A DNA stretch of 64,000 nt from Phenylobacterium hankyongense (GCF_003254505.1 NZ_QFYP01000001.1:2960001-3024000); one strand, 5' to 3'; numbered from the stretch's first letter, positions 24,973 through 33,666 are shown. Notes: generated by a model not told the origin, from the letters alone. Made by a program: numbers and translations.

Positions 24973-26034
24973 TTGTTTGCCGTTCACCATTTGACGCTCA
25001 GCACCCATATCGAAAGTCCGAACTTGGCCCCCGAAGCGATCGCCTCTGGCGCCTGGTCCAAACGGCTGGCTGACTACCGCCAGCCGAAGACCGGCCGCAG
25101 CATTTTCGAGATCTTCATCACGGCGGGCCCGCTTGCTGCGATCTGGGCCCTCGCCTGGCTGTTGCACAGCCAAGGTTGGTGGTGGGCGGCGCTGCTGCTG
25201 ACCATCCCTGCGGCCGGCTTCCTCGTTCGCCTGTTCATGATCCAGCACGACTGCGGCCACGGCGCCTTCTTCGGCGAGAAGCAGGCCAACGACTGGGTCG
25301 GGCGGGTCATCGGCGTCCTTACGCTGACCCCTTATGACTATTGGCGGACCACGCACGCCATCCACCACGCGACGTCCGGGAACCTGGATCGGCGGGGGCT
25401 TGGCGCCATCGAGATGCTGACGGTCGAGGAATACCGCGCGCTCTCGCCGTTGCGGCGGTTCGGCTACCGCCTCTACCGGCATCCCCTGGTGATGTTCGGC
25501 CTGGGGCCGGCCTTCGTGTTCTTCATCATGCAGCGGCTGCCCATCGGCATGATGCGGCAAGGCTGGCGTCCCTGGGTGAGCGTATTGGGAAACGGGGCTG
25601 CGATCGCCGCCGGCCTCGGCGTGCTGATCTGGCTGTTCGGCCCGGCGCCGGTGCTCATCGTCAACGTCGTGACCATGCTGCTGGCGGCCACCATCGGCGT
25701 GTGGCTGTTCTATATCCAGCACCAGTTCGAGGGTGCGAGCTGGGCCCGCAACGGTGAGTGGAAGCGCGATGAAGCGGCCCTCGCGGGCAGTTCCCACTAC
25801 GACCTGCCGCCGGTGCTGCGCTGGTTCACCGCCAATATCGGCATCCACCACGTCCACCACCTGTCCAGCCGGATCCCGTTTTACCGGCTCCCGAAGGTCC
25901 TGAAGGACCATCCGGAGCTGAAGCCCATGAGCCGGGTCGGCCTGTGGGAGAGCTTCCGCTGCGCACGGCTGGCGCTTTGGGACGAGGCGGCTGGCCGTCT
26001 GGTCTCGTTTCGGGACCTGCGCGCCAGCGCCTGA
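24973..26034 (+). CDS. Fatty acid desaturase
   Basis: This is a membrane di-iron desaturase of about 353 residues with the three histidine boxes: HDCGHG (H92), HAIHH (128-132) and HHVHH (about 292). Four or more membrane helices lie around them. The pattern is that of the omega-6/delta-12-type family, which introduces a double bond into acyl chains to adjust membrane fluidity. The start is unclear; TTG 24973 and TTG 24991 are both in frame and neither has a strong ribosome site. It lies between hisD and UPF0262, where Caulobacter relatives usually have nothing else. Confidence 0.85.
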   Translation: MFAVHHLTLSTHIESPNLAPEAIASGAWSKRLADYRQPKTGRSIFEIFITAGPLAAIWALAWLLHSQGWWWAALLLTIPAAGFLVRLFMIQHDCGHGAFFGEKQANDWVGRVIGVLTLTPYDYWRTTHAIHHATSGNLDRRGLGAIEMLTVEEYRALSPLRRFGYRLYRHPLVMFGLGPAFVFFIMQRLPIGMMRQGWRPWVSVLGNGAAIAAGLGVLIWLFGPAPVLIVNVVTMLLAATIGVWLFYIQHQFEGASWARNGEWKRDEAALAGSSHYDLPPVLRWFTANIGIHHVHHLSSRIPFYRLPKVLKDHPELKPMSRVGLWESFRCARLALWDEAAGRLVSFRDLRASA

Positions 26035-26098
26035 GGCGGTTCGGAACCTCCCCTGAAGCGCCGGCGTTGGCCGGCGGCAAACCTTCGAACGGCGCCGT

Positions 26099-27364
26099 AT
26101 GCCCGCACCTCACGTCGCCGCCCCCGCGGCCAATTCCGTCCAAACCGTCCAACCCAGCCTCGCCGAGCAACTGACCGCCTTCGGCCGCTCGGCCTGGGAT
26201 CACCTGGCGCGGCTGGACGCCCGGGAAGCGGGTCTCAACTTCATGGTGTCTGCAGCGGTCCTGCTGCTGGCGCTCGGCGCTATCTGGGTCCTGCGGCGGC
26301 TCTTCGACCACTGGCTGGCACGCTTCGCCGCCCGTTGCGGCGAGGCGGCGGCGGACGACAAGCGGCGCACACCCAAGGCCGCGGGGGTCACCTGGGCGCT
26401 GCTGCGCCTGCTGGTGCTCGGCACGGCCGTGTTGTTCGTCGTCGGCGTCTGGGGAATCGATCCCTGGGCGCTGCTGTTCGGCGGCGCCGGAGCGCACCTC
26501 GTGCGGCTGGCGCTCATCGTCCTCCTGGCGACGGCGCTCTGGGAGGTGGCGGGCTTCGTGATCCGCCGGCTGATCGAAGGTTTCGCCCAACGCAGCCATG
26601 ATGCGCGGCGGGCCGCCCAGCTGCGCACCCTGGGTCCGCTGCTCATCGGGTCGGTGCAGGCGGTGCTGGGCGTGGTCGGTCTGCTGACGTTCCTCTCGGA
26701 GGTCGGCGTGAAGGTGGCGCCCCTTCTGGCCAGCGCCGGGGTGGTGGGCATTGCGGTCGGCTTCGGCGCCCAGACCATCGTGAAGGATTTCCTCACCGGT
26801 GTTTTCCTGATCGCCGAAGATGTGGTGTCGGTGGGCGACAACGTGCGCATCAAGGAGGAGAGCGGTACGGTCGAGGCTATGACGCTGCGGACCATCCGGT
26901 TGCGCAACACCGATGGCACGCTGCACATCTTCCCCTACAGCGAGGCCCAGGTGATCCATAACCGCACCAAGGGCTTCTCCTCCTACGTCTTCGAGTTCAT
27001 CGCCAGTTACGACGTCGACGTCGATCGCGCCCTGGCCCTGATGGCCAAGGTCGGCCACGCAATGAGCCAGGATCCGCAGTTCGGATCGCAGATCACCCGG
27101 CCCTTCGAGGTGCTGGGCGTGGACAAGCTCGGTGAGAGCGGCGTCACCCTGAAGGCCAAAATCACCACCGAGCCGCGGGCGCAGTGGAAGATCGGGCGAG
27201 AGTACAACCGGCGCATCAAGGCGGCGTTCGACGAGGCCGGGATCGGGACGCCCCACACCTCGGTGCAGTTGCTGCCCACGGCCGCCAATCAGGAGACGGA
27301 CCGCCTCGACGCCCGGCGTGAAGGGCGTTCGTTCCGGTCGCCGGAGAAGGATGCCCGGGGCTGA
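26099..27364 (+). CDS. MscS-family mechanosensitive channel
   Basis: The 421-residue inner-membrane channel has four or five helices. The pore-lining helix and Gly/Ala stretch (LLASAGVVGIAVGFGAQTIVKDFLTGVFL) match MscS TM3 with its FGAQ...KDFL signature. The beta domain follows (VVSVGDNVRIKEESGTVEAM, LRNTDGTLHIFPYSEAQVIHN), then the alpha/beta vestibule (VTLKAKITTEPRAQWKIGREYNRRI). It releases solutes on hypo-osmotic shock. ATG 26099 begins a soluble N-terminal tail of about 45 residues before the first helix. A terminator follows. Confidence 0.92.
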   Translation: MPAPHVAAPAANSVQTVQPSLAEQLTAFGRSAWDHLARLDAREAGLNFMVSAAVLLLALGAIWVLRRLFDHWLARFAARCGEAAADDKRRTPKAAGVTWALLRLLVLGTAVLFVVGVWGIDPWALLFGGAGAHLVRLALIVLLATALWEVAGFVIRRLIEGFAQRSHDARRAAQLRTLGPLLIGSVQAVLGVVGLLTFLSEVGVKVAPLLASAGVVGIAVGFGAQTIVKDFLTGVFLIAEDVVSVGDNVRIKEESGTVEAMTLRTIRLRNTDGTLHIFPYSEAQVIHNRTKGFSSYVFEFIASYDVDVDRALALMAKVGHAMSQDPQFGSQITRPFEVLGVDKLGESGVTLKAKITTEPRAQWKIGREYNRRIKAAFDEAGIGTPHTSVQLLPTAANQETDRLDARREGRSFRSPEKDARG

Positions 27365-27403
27365 ACGCGAACTGCCCGCGCCTACGGCGCCCGATGTCAG
27401 CTA

Positions 27404-27437
27404 CGCCCGGCGCTCCCCGCGCCGGGCGTTTTTCTTT
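27404..27437 (+). terminator. Rho-independent terminator after the channel gene
   Basis: Stem CGCCCGGCGC (27404-27413), loop TCCCC, complement (27419-27428), then TTTTTCTTT. Confidence 0.85.
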
Positions 27438-27525
27438 GCCCGCGGCGGAGCTGTTCGCAGGCGCGGGATGACGTGAGGGGGCGGTATGCCATAAAGCGTC
27501 GAGGATATCCCTCCGTCCGGGCGCC

Positions 27526-28002
27526 ATGGCCGACCATCGTAACCAGCACCGCCTGCAGAGCGTCGAGCTCGACGAAGAGTCGCTCGCGGCGGTCTCCCGC
27601 GACCAGGAGCAGGAGCGGCAGATCGCGATCTTCGACCTGCTGGAGGACAACTACTTCGCGCCCGACGGCGCGGAGACGGGACCTTACGCGCTGCGCATGG
27701 GGCTGGTGGAGAACCGGCTCATGCTGGATGTGCGCGGATCGAACTACGAACGTCGGCACATCCTGTCGCTGTCGCCTTTCCGAACCCTCATCAAGGACTA
27801 CTTCCTGATCTGCGAGAGCTATTACCAGGCGATCCGCAACTCGACGCCGTCCCAGATCGAAGCCTTGGACATGGGTCGCCGCGGCCTGCACAACGAAGCC
27901 TCCGAGCTGTTGCAGGCGCGGCTGGCCGGGAAGATCGACACCGATCTGGACACGGCTCGCCGGCTCTTCACCCTCATGTGCGCGCTGCATTGGCGGGGCT
28001 GA
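27526..28002 (+). CDS. UPF0262 family protein
   Basis: The 158-residue alphaproteobacterial protein (ATG 27526) matches UPF0262: [20 protein letters not shown], then [17 protein letters not shown], the conserved [20 protein letters not shown] and [12 protein letters not shown], and [18 protein letters not shown]. No function is known. It overlaps the operon of the downstream phosphatase (6-base gap), which is the usual arrangement in this group. Confidence 0.92.
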   Translation: MADHRNQHRLQSVELDEESLAAVSRDQEQERQIAIFDLLEDNYFAPDGAETGPYALRMGLVENRLMLDVRGSNYERRHILSLSPFRTLIKDYFLICESYYQAIRNSTPSQIEALDMGRRGLHNEASELLQARLAGKIDTDLDTARRLFTLMCALHWRG

Positions 28003-28008
28003 GCGCGC

Positions 28009-28482
28009 ATGGATGACGATCGGAGGCCGGTCCCACCGGGCGCGGTCCTCTTCGCGTGCAACTTCAACCGCGTGCGTTCGCCGATGGCGGAGGCGCTGCT
28101 GAAGCGGCTGGCGGGGGACCGGATCTATGTCGACAGCTGCGGGCTGAAACTGCCGCCGGCGGGCGGAGCCGCGGATCCGGACAACGCCGACATCGATCCG
28201 TTCGTCCGGGCGGTGATGGCCGAGATCGGGTGCGACCTCTCGAACCATCGCGCCAAGACCTTCGACGACCTGGAGGACGCCTCCTTCGACCTGGTGGTCT
28301 CCCTGACGCCGGAGTCGCAGCATCGCGCCGTGGAACTGGCACGCGGCCGCGCGGCGGAGATCGAGTACTGGCCGGTCCTCGACCCGACCCTCGCGGAGGG
28401 CTCGCGCGAGGCGCGGTTGGCGGCATATCGGGAGGTTCGCGACACACTGGCGACGCGGATCGCGCGGCGTTTCAGGACCTGA
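28009..28482 (+). CDS. Low-molecular-weight phosphotyrosine phosphatase
   Basis: The 157-residue protein has the signature C-x5-R-S at residues 17-24 (CNFNRVRS), the P-loop of the family with nucleophile Cys17. A following helix (MAEALLKRLAG) and a C-terminal Asp-Pro (VLDPTL) supply the general acid. The domain also resembles arsenate-reductase-type phosphatases. The neighbour order UPF0262 - phosphatase - infA - maf is typical of Caulobacterales. Substrate not known. Confidence 0.85.
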   Translation: MDDDRRPVPPGAVLFACNFNRVRSPMAEALLKRLAGDRIYVDSCGLKLPPAGGAADPDNADIDPFVRAVMAEIGCDLSNHRAKTFDDLEDASFDLVVSLTPESQHRAVELARGRAAEIEYWPVLDPTLAEGSREARLAAYREVRDTLATRIARRFRT

Positions 28483-28518
28483 CCGCGTCAGCCATCGACC
28501 TTGCCCCCGACGCTGCGT

Positions 28519-28524
28519 TATAAT
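28519..28524 (+). promoter_or_regulatory. Consensus -10 box upstream of infA
   Basis: TATAAT at 28519-28524; the -35 is not clear. It lies 75 bases before the infA ATG and leaves a leader with no gene. Confidence 0.4.
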
Positions 28525-28598
28525 TCCCATGCTGTTCACGGCTCGCGACCTGACGTAAAGGCGCGGGCCGTCGTTTTATTGTCCGTTTGGGAGCCTGC

Positions 28599-28817
28599 AT
28601 GGCGAAAGAAGAACTGCTGGAGTTTCCGGGCACCGTCAGCGAGGTCCTGCCCAACGCCACGTTCCGCGTGAAACTCGAGAATGACCACGAGATCATCGCC
28701 CACACCGCCGGCAAGATGCGCAAGAACCGCATCCGGGTTTCGGCCGGCGACAAGGTGCTCGTGGAGATGACGCCCTACGACCTCACCAAGGGCCGCATCA
28801 CCTTCCGCGTGCGCTGA
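28599..28817 (+). CDS. infA: Translation initiation factor IF-1
   Basis: The 72-residue OB-fold protein ([69 protein letters not shown]) is a complete IF-1, which binds the 30S A-site region and helps IF-2 and IF-3 in initiation. ATG 28599 with GGGAG upstream is preferred over the in-frame ATG 28587. It has its own -10 box. Confidence 0.98.
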   Translation: MAKEELLEFPGTVSEVLPNATFRVKLENDHEIIAHTAGKMRKNRIRVSAGDKVLVEMTPYDLTKGRITFRVR

Positions 28818-28845
28818 GGCCTCGAGAGGCGCCTTGCCGCCGACA

Positions 28846-29421
28846 ATGCAGCGCCTGGTGCTGGCTTCCGCAAGTCCCAGGCGGCTCGACCTTCTGCGCC
28901 AGATCGGGCTGCGGCCCGACGCGGTGATCGCCGCGGAGGTCGACGAATCCCCCATATCCGACGAAACGCCCCGACTGCTGGCGCTCCGCCTGGCGGCGGC
29001 GAAGGCTTCGCGCGTGGCCCTGACGGAGCCCGGCGCCTACGTGCTGGCGGCCGACACCGTGGTCGCGGTGGGCCGCCGCGTCCTGCCCAAGGTGGAAGGC
29101 GAAGCCGATGGCAGGGCCTGCCTGGGCCTGCTTTCCGGTCGCGCGCACCGGGTTCTGACGGGAATCGCCGTCGTTGGCCCGGACGGCCGCAGCGCGCGCC
29201 GACTGGTGGAGAGCCGCGTCCACTTCAAACGCCTGACGGTCACCGAAACGACCGGCTATCTCGCGTCCGGCGAAGGCGTGGGGAAGGCGGGTGGCTACGC
29301 CATTCAGGGACGCGCCGGCGCGTTCGTGACCGCCTTGCAGGGGTCCTATTCCGGCGTGGTCGGCCTCCCGCTCTACGAAACCGCCAACCTGCTCGCCGGC
29401 CTGGGCTATCGTCTGCCATGA
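28846..29421 (+). CDS. maf: Maf-like nucleoside triphosphate pyrophosphatase
   Basis: The 191-residue protein removes pyrophosphate from dTTP, UTP or modified nucleotides. It shows the Maf signature (VLASASPRRLDLLRQIGL), the acidic patch VDESP, VLAADTVV, LSGRAHRVLTG, and the conserved Lys region GKAGGYAIQGRAGAF. ATG 28846 is used; TTG 28834 is also in frame. It overlaps the RNase E/G-like gene by four bases. The exact nucleotide class cannot be told. Confidence 0.92.
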   Translation: MQRLVLASASPRRLDLLRQIGLRPDAVIAAEVDESPISDETPRLLALRLAAAKASRVALTEPGAYVLAADTVVAVGRRVLPKVEGEADGRACLGLLSGRAHRVLTGIAVVGPDGRSARRLVESRVHFKRLTVTETTGYLASGEGVGKAGGYAIQGRAGAFVTALQGSYSGVVGLPLYETANLLAGLGYRLP

Positions 29422-30458
29422 GCGAGCGACGCATTTACCTGGACCGTGGGATCGGCGAGCAGCGAGGGGTCATCACCCTGGATGGCCGGCCCGAACGTCT
29501 GATCATCCGCCGCGATGGCGATGATCCCCGGCTGATTCTGGGCGCGCGGCTGACCGCGCGCGTGGCCAGCATCGAGCCCGCCCTGGCTACGGCGTTCGTG
29601 GACCTCGGGGGCGGAGCCGAGGCGATTCTGCCGTTCAAACCTGATTCGCGGCCGGTGCGTGGGCAGTCGCTCGACGTCGAGATCCGGGCCGAACCTCGCC
29701 GCGGCAAGCTCGCCATCGTACGGGCCCTTGGGGCAGGAGAGGGCGCGCCGCGCCTGACGGTCCCGGCGCCCGATGTGGCCTCGGAACTGATGACGCTGGT
29801 GCGGGACGCCAAACTGGTCGAGGGCCGGGCCGCGCGCACGGTGGCCGACGAGGCCGAAACCGAAGCTCTGGACGTGCTGCATCCGATTCCCGGCGGCGGC
29901 CTCCTGGCCGTGGAGCCCACCCGTGCGCTCACCGCCATCGACGTCGACCTGGGCGAGCGCAAGGGCGCCGACGCCAAGCGCGTCACCCGGCAAGCGAATC
30001 TCGCGGCCCTGGGGATGGCGGCGCGCCTGCTGCGGCTGAAGGGGCTCGGCGGGATCGTGGTGATCGACCTGGTGGGGCGCGGCCACGACGGGACGGCGCT
30101 GATGGCCGCGGCGCGCACCGCCTTCGCCCCCGACAACCCCGGGGTCGCCATCGGACCGGTGGGCCGGTTCGGGACGATGGAGCTGTCGTTGCCGCGTCGC
30201 GCCCGACCGCTGGCGGAGGTGCTTTGCCGCGATGACGGCCAGCTTAGCGACGCATCGTTGGCCTATCGCCTGGTCCGCCGTCTGCAGGCCGAAGGCGAGG
30301 CCCAGCCGGGCGCGCGCCTGCTGGCGGCATGTGCTCCGGCGGTGGCCGCCGCGGCGAATCCCCTTGTCGCCCGACTTGCGGAACTGATGGGCGCCCGCTT
30401 CGCTATCCGTTCGGAGGCGGGGAGGGCGCGCGACCAGATCGACGTGGGGCAGGCATGA
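29418..30458 (+). CDS. Ribonuclease E/G-like protein
   Basis: ATG 29418 overlaps maf by four bases (ATGA). The 346-residue protein has the short RNase E/G family layout found beside yacG in Caulobacterales: RRIYLDRGIGEQRGVITLDG with an S1-like start, LGARLTARVASIEPALATAFVDLGGGAEAIL (OB-fold), and the DNase I-like/RNase-E-type core with VVIDLVGRGHD, the acidic residues needed for metal-dependent RNA cleavage. It lacks the zinc-link and scaffold regions of RNase E. Role in RNA maturation inferred. Confidence 0.85.
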   Translation: MSERRIYLDRGIGEQRGVITLDGRPERLIIRRDGDDPRLILGARLTARVASIEPALATAFVDLGGGAEAILPFKPDSRPVRGQSLDVEIRAEPRRGKLAIVRALGAGEGAPRLTVPAPDVASELMTLVRDAKLVEGRAARTVADEAETEALDVLHPIPGGGLLAVEPTRALTAIDVDLGERKGADAKRVTRQANLAALGMAARLLRLKGLGGIVVIDLVGRGHDGTALMAAARTAFAPDNPGVAIGPVGRFGTMELSLPRRARPLAEVLCRDDGQLSDASLAYRLVRRLQAEGEAQPGARLLAACAPAVAAAANPLVARLAELMGARFAIRSEAGRARDQIDVGQA

Positions 30459-30625
30459 GCCAGGCCAAGTGCCCGATCTGCGGCAAGCCGACGGAGCCGG
30501 CGACCCGGCCGTTCTGTTCGCGGCGGTGCGCCGACGTCGATCTCCATCGCTGGCTTACCGGTCGCTATGCGATCCCGGTCGTGGAAGAGGACGCTGAGCC
30601 GGACGACGAAGGCGCCGACGACTAG
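30455..30625 (+). CDS. yacG: DNA gyrase inhibitor YacG
   Basis: The 56-residue zinc protein has CPICGKP...FCSRRCADVDLHRWLTGRYAIP, the four zinc cysteines and the LxxWxxGxYxIP signature. E. coli YacG blocks gyrase binding to DNA. It overlaps the RNase E/G-like gene by four bases, as in related genomes. Confidence 0.95.
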   Translation: MSQAKCPICGKPTEPATRPFCSRRCADVDLHRWLTGRYAIPVVEEDAEPDDEGADD

Positions 30626-30635
30626 CGTCGCTCGC

Positions 30636-30664
30636 TGGACTTCCGAAAAGGCCTCTTCTATAGA
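30636..30664 (+). promoter_or_regulatory. Promoter of tRNA-Phe
   Basis: TGGACT (30636-30641), a 17-base spacer and TATAGA (30659-30664), 25 bases before the tRNA. Confidence 0.5.
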
Positions 30665-30689
30665 CGCGGCTCCCGCGTTGGCGGCCTTC

Positions 30690-30765
30690 GCCTGGGTAGC
30701 TCAGTTGGTAGAGCAGCGGATTGAAAATCCGCGTGTCGGTGGTTCGAATCCGCCCCCAGGCACCA
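30690..30765 (+). tRNA. tRNA-Phe (GAA)
   Basis: 76 bases with encoded CCA. Acceptor GCCTGGG/CCCAGGC, D-stem GCTC/GAGC, anticodon loop TTGAAAA (GAA) in stem GCGGA/TCCGC, T-loop TTCGAAT. Confidence 0.97.
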
Positions 30766-31316
30766 CCGCCCTTTTCGGCCCCGATCGGCTCGGCGGCCCG
30801 GCCCGGCGCCCCCGGTTCAGGCGCCGGCGCCTACGCCAGCCGCACACGCCCGTTCGCTGAGCTTACGCTTTAAAATCGCGGTTCCGCCGAAATATGCTGC
30901 GATGCAGCATTCGGATTCTCGGAAAAGTGGAAATCTATCTGTGGATACTTGAGCGTCCGATTGTGCATTGCAGCAATGCTAGCTTCGCAGTGTCCATTCG
31001 GCTCCTAGACCACGGCTCTGACCCCTTGACGCCTTAATAAGGGGTTGCCAAAGGACCCGGGCCGCACGTCTAACATAGCGGTAAGACTTCAAGTTCCCCT
31101 CGGGGAAGGCGAAGTCGCCTCGCGCCTTCGAAACGCCAATCTTCCACGTGTGTTGGGAGTACGCGTTACGGGTCGGGCGCAGCGACAGCGGCTCTGCCGT
31201 TCTGATCCGGGATAAAACCGGGGCGGAGCGGTGGGCTTGTTTCAACTAGGGTGGAGACGCTCTCGCGCGACGACCCTCCGGCCAATCGTGCTAGACCAAC
31301 CAGGAACTGGCGACAT
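30766..31316. promoter_or_regulatory. 551-bp intergenic region before exbB with two palindromes
   Basis: No gene is seen. Two odd inverted repeats with similar half-sites occur: ATGCTGC-GAT-GCAGCAT (30894-30910) and GCATTGC-A-GCAATGC (30965-30979). The downstream genes are ExbB-ExbD-TonB, commonly iron-regulated, so these could be Fur-type operators; that is inference. A CCCCTT/AAGGGG repeat lies around 31021-31045. No promoter is certain. Confidence 0.45.
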
Positions 31317-32228
31317 ATGCTCGACAACAAACGGAAGACCCCTTTCATCGCTCTCCTCGGCGCTATGGCGCTGATGGCGAGCGCGCCGGCGTTTGCTCAG
31401 AACGCCGCCGCTCCTGCCGCTCCGGCGGCTGACGCCGCCGCCGCACCGGCTCCCGCTGCTGCGGCTCCCGCCGCCGCCGCTCCCGCGGCTCCTGCCGCGG
31501 ACGCCGCCGCTACCGATCTGCCCCCGCAAATGAAGCACGCGGGCAAGATGGGCATCGGCAGCATGTTCATGGACGCCAAGCCCGTCGTTAAGGTCGTTAT
31601 GCTCGGCCTGCTGCTGGCTTCGCTGTTCTCCTGGACCCTGCTGATCACGAAGCTCTTCGAGTTCCGCTCGCTAAACCGCGCGTCGGATAACTTCCTCGAA
31701 GCGTTCCGCGGCGCGAAGTCGATCACCGACATGGGCCGTATCGCCCAATCGGAAGAGTTCGAAGGCAACCCGCTGGCCGATATGGCCGCCGCGGCCGCCT
31801 CCGAGATCGAGCTTTCCCGCCAAGCCGGCCTGCAGATCATGGGCGAGCACCGCGACACCACCCTCGGCCGCGCTCAGGCCGCTGTTGGCGCCGTTCAGGC
31901 TTCGCTGGCCCGCCGCCTCTCGAGCGGCATGCAGTTCCTGGCTTCGGTCGGTTCCAACGGTCCGTTCATCGGTCTGTTCGGCACCGTGTACGGGATCATG
32001 GACTCGTTCATCGGCATCGCGAACACCAACACCACCAACCTCGCGGTTGTGGCGCCGGGTATCGCCGAAGCCCTTCTCGCCACCGGCCTGGGCCTGTTCG
32101 CGGCCATTCCCTCGGTTATCTTCTACAACTACTTCCAGACCCGCATCTCCGCCTACGGGGCGCGGACGGAAGGCTTTGTGGCTGAACTGATGAACGCGAT
32201 CTCCCGGCAGCTCGACAAAGGAGCCTAA
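31317..32228 (+). CDS. exbB: ExbB-type proton channel protein
   Basis: The 303-residue MotA/TolQ/ExbB-family protein starts at ATG 31317. It begins with a signal-like segment (TPFIALLGAMALMASAPAFAQ) and an Ala/Pro-rich linker of about 40 residues, then three membrane helices (VVMLGLLLASLFSWTLLITKL; SNGPFIGLFGTVYGIMDSFIG; IAEALLATGLGLFAAIPSVIFYNYF). With ExbD it forms the channel that energises TonB. The periplasmic, alanine-proline extension is a feature of some alphaproteobacterial ExbB proteins. First gene of the exbB-exbD-tonB operon. Confidence 0.93.
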   Translation: MLDNKRKTPFIALLGAMALMASAPAFAQNAAAPAAPAADAAAAPAPAAAAPAAAAPAAPAADAAATDLPPQMKHAGKMGIGSMFMDAKPVVKVVMLGLLLASLFSWTLLITKLFEFRSLNRASDNFLEAFRGAKSITDMGRIAQSEEFEGNPLADMAAAAASEIELSRQAGLQIMGEHRDTTLGRAQAAVGAVQASLARRLSSGMQFLASVGSNGPFIGLFGTVYGIMDSFIGIANTNTTNLAVVAPGIAEALLATGLGLFAAIPSVIFYNYFQTRISAYGARTEGFVAELMNAISRQLDKGA

Positions 32229-32233
32229 GCCAG

Positions 32234-32668
32234 ATGGGAGCCAAACTCTCAGGCTCTGGAGGCGACCGATACCGCGAGGAAGCGAACGCCGAGATCAACG
32301 TCACACCGTTCGTGGACGTGATGCTGGTGCTCTTGATCATCTTCATGGTGGCCGCCCCAATGGCTGCCGTGACGGTGAAGGTCGCCCTTCCCCCCGCGGT
32401 CGCCAAACCGGGCACTAATCCGCCCAAGCCGGTTTACATCTCGCTCCAAAGCAACGGACGCATCTTCATCCAGGACCGGCTGTCGGACCTCGCCACTCTC
32501 GGTGACGACCTCCGGTCACAACTGGGTGCGACGCGTAACCCGACGCGGGAACGGATCTTCATCCGAGCCGACAAGGACGTCATGTACGGCGACTTCATGG
32601 GGGTGATGAACATGCTGCAGGACAACGGGTTCTACAGCGTGGCCCTCGTCGGCGAAGACAAGAGTTAG
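32234..32668 (+). CDS. exbD: ExbD-type biopolymer transport protein
   Basis: The 144-residue protein has one N-terminal membrane helix with the essential Asp (EINVTPFVDVMLVLLIIFMVAAP) and a periplasmic domain. It joins ExbB in the proton channel driving TonB. It starts five bases after exbB and is followed by tonB 11 bases later. Confidence 0.95.
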   Translation: MGAKLSGSGGDRYREEANAEINVTPFVDVMLVLLIIFMVAAPMAAVTVKVALPPAVAKPGTNPPKPVYISLQSNGRIFIQDRLSDLATLGDDLRSQLGATRNPTRERIFIRADKDVMYGDFMGVMNMLQDNGFYSVALVGEDKS

Positions 32669-32679
32669 GTGGGTGACGC

Positions 32680-33390
32680 ATGGCTGACACAACACAGCGA
32701 GACGTCGCACACCCGGGGCACAATCCGTTCGACGATCCGCGACCGAAGCGCCAAAAGGGCTTCATCATCGCGCTCGTCATTGCGGCAGTCGTGCACGCGG
32801 CTCTTGCGCTCTACCTTTGGAAGAGCAAGTTCGAACCGAGCTTCAAGGAGTACTCGGACGAGGTGACGGATGTGGCGCTGATCAAACCAGTGCCGCCGCC
32901 GCCCCCGCCTCCGCCGCCTCCGCCGCCGCCGAATACGCCTCCGCCGCCGCCGCCGAAGCTGCAGCCCAGGCCGCCGATCGCCGTCCCGGACGTTCCTTCG
33001 ATTCCGCCCCTGCCGGTTCCGCCGGTGGAGCGTCGGATCGAGGAGCCGAAGCCGCCGGCGCCGCCGCCCCCTGAGCCGCCGCGTCCGTCGGTCATCACGA
33101 GCCCGGATTGGCTTCGTAAGCCGACCGGCGAGGACGTCGCCCGGTACTATCCGGAACGCGCCCAACGGATGAACGTCGAAGGTACGGCGACGATCAGCTG
33201 CACGGTCAACGCTCGGGGTACGCTGGACAATTGTTCGGTGGTTTCCGAAACGCCGGCCGATCAGGACTTCGGGTCGTCCGCGATGCGGATGAGCAAGCTG
33301 TTCAAGATGCGGCCTCAGACCAAGGACGGCGCGCCCGTCGATGGTGGGACGGTGCGGATCCCGATCCGCTTCGCCCTTCCCAAAGGCTGA
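32680..33390 (+). CDS. tonB: Energy transducer TonB
   Basis: The 236-residue protein has a cytoplasmic tail, a membrane anchor (GFIIALVIAAVVHAALALYLW, about residues 27-47), a long proline-rich periplasmic spacer (about residues 70-145, with runs of Pro/Lys/Glu), and the TonB C-terminal domain (YYPERAQRMNVEGTATISCT, FKMRPQTKDG). It links ExbB/ExbD to outer-membrane receptors such as the one at 44305. A terminator follows at 33411. Confidence 0.93.
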   Translation: MADTTQRDVAHPGHNPFDDPRPKRQKGFIIALVIAAVVHAALALYLWKSKFEPSFKEYSDEVTDVALIKPVPPPPPPPPPPPPPNTPPPPPPKLQPRPPIAVPDVPSIPPLPVPPVERRIEEPKPPAPPPPEPPRPSVITSPDWLRKPTGEDVARYYPERAQRMNVEGTATISCTVNARGTLDNCSVVSETPADQDFGSSAMRMSKLFKMRPQTKDGAPVDGGTVRIPIRFALPKG

Positions 33391-33410
33391 CGCAGACTGA
33401 CCAACGATCA

Positions 33411-33443
33411 AGCCCCGGCGGCGCAAGCCTCCGGGGCTTTTTC
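33411..33443 (+). terminator. Rho-independent terminator after tonB
   Basis: Stem AGCCCCGG (33411-33418) and CCGGGGCT (33431-33438), followed by TTTTC. Confidence 0.85.
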
Positions 33444-33477
33444 TTTTTCCGGGAGCCTTGGGCCGCGCTTCAACGGC

Positions 33478-33506
33478 TTGATCAGACCGGCTCGCCCGAT
33501 TAGAAC
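33478..33506 (+). promoter_or_regulatory. Promoter of tRNA-His
   Basis: TTGATC (33478-33483), a 17-base spacer and TAGAAC (33501-33506), 16 bases before the tRNA. Confidence 0.5.
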
Positions 33507-33522
33507 CGGGCGCTCGCGATAG

Positions 33523-33599
33523 GCCGCCTTAGCTCAGTTGGTTAGAGCGCTAGATTGTGGATCTAGAGGTCCTCCGTTCAAGCCGGAGAGGCGGTACCA
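33523..33599 (+). tRNA. tRNA-His (GTG)
   Basis: 77 bases including CCA; anticodon loop TTGTGGA in stem CTAGA/TCTAG. The acceptor ends A73-CCA with G1 opposite U72, so there is no normal G-1:C73 pair. A73 tRNA-His is a known feature of one alphaproteobacterial group including Caulobacter. The region 33600-33666 holds no gene. Confidence 0.93.
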
Positions 33600-33666
33600 T
33601 CGCAGACCCCGAGGGAGCCCCGTTGCGGCGTCCCTCTCATCCCCACGACATTGTCGAAGCGAATAG

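Noticed and set aside
32880..33100. CCGCCG-rich tandem repeat in the tonB region
   Set aside because: It encodes the proline-rich spacer of TonB and needs no separate explanation.
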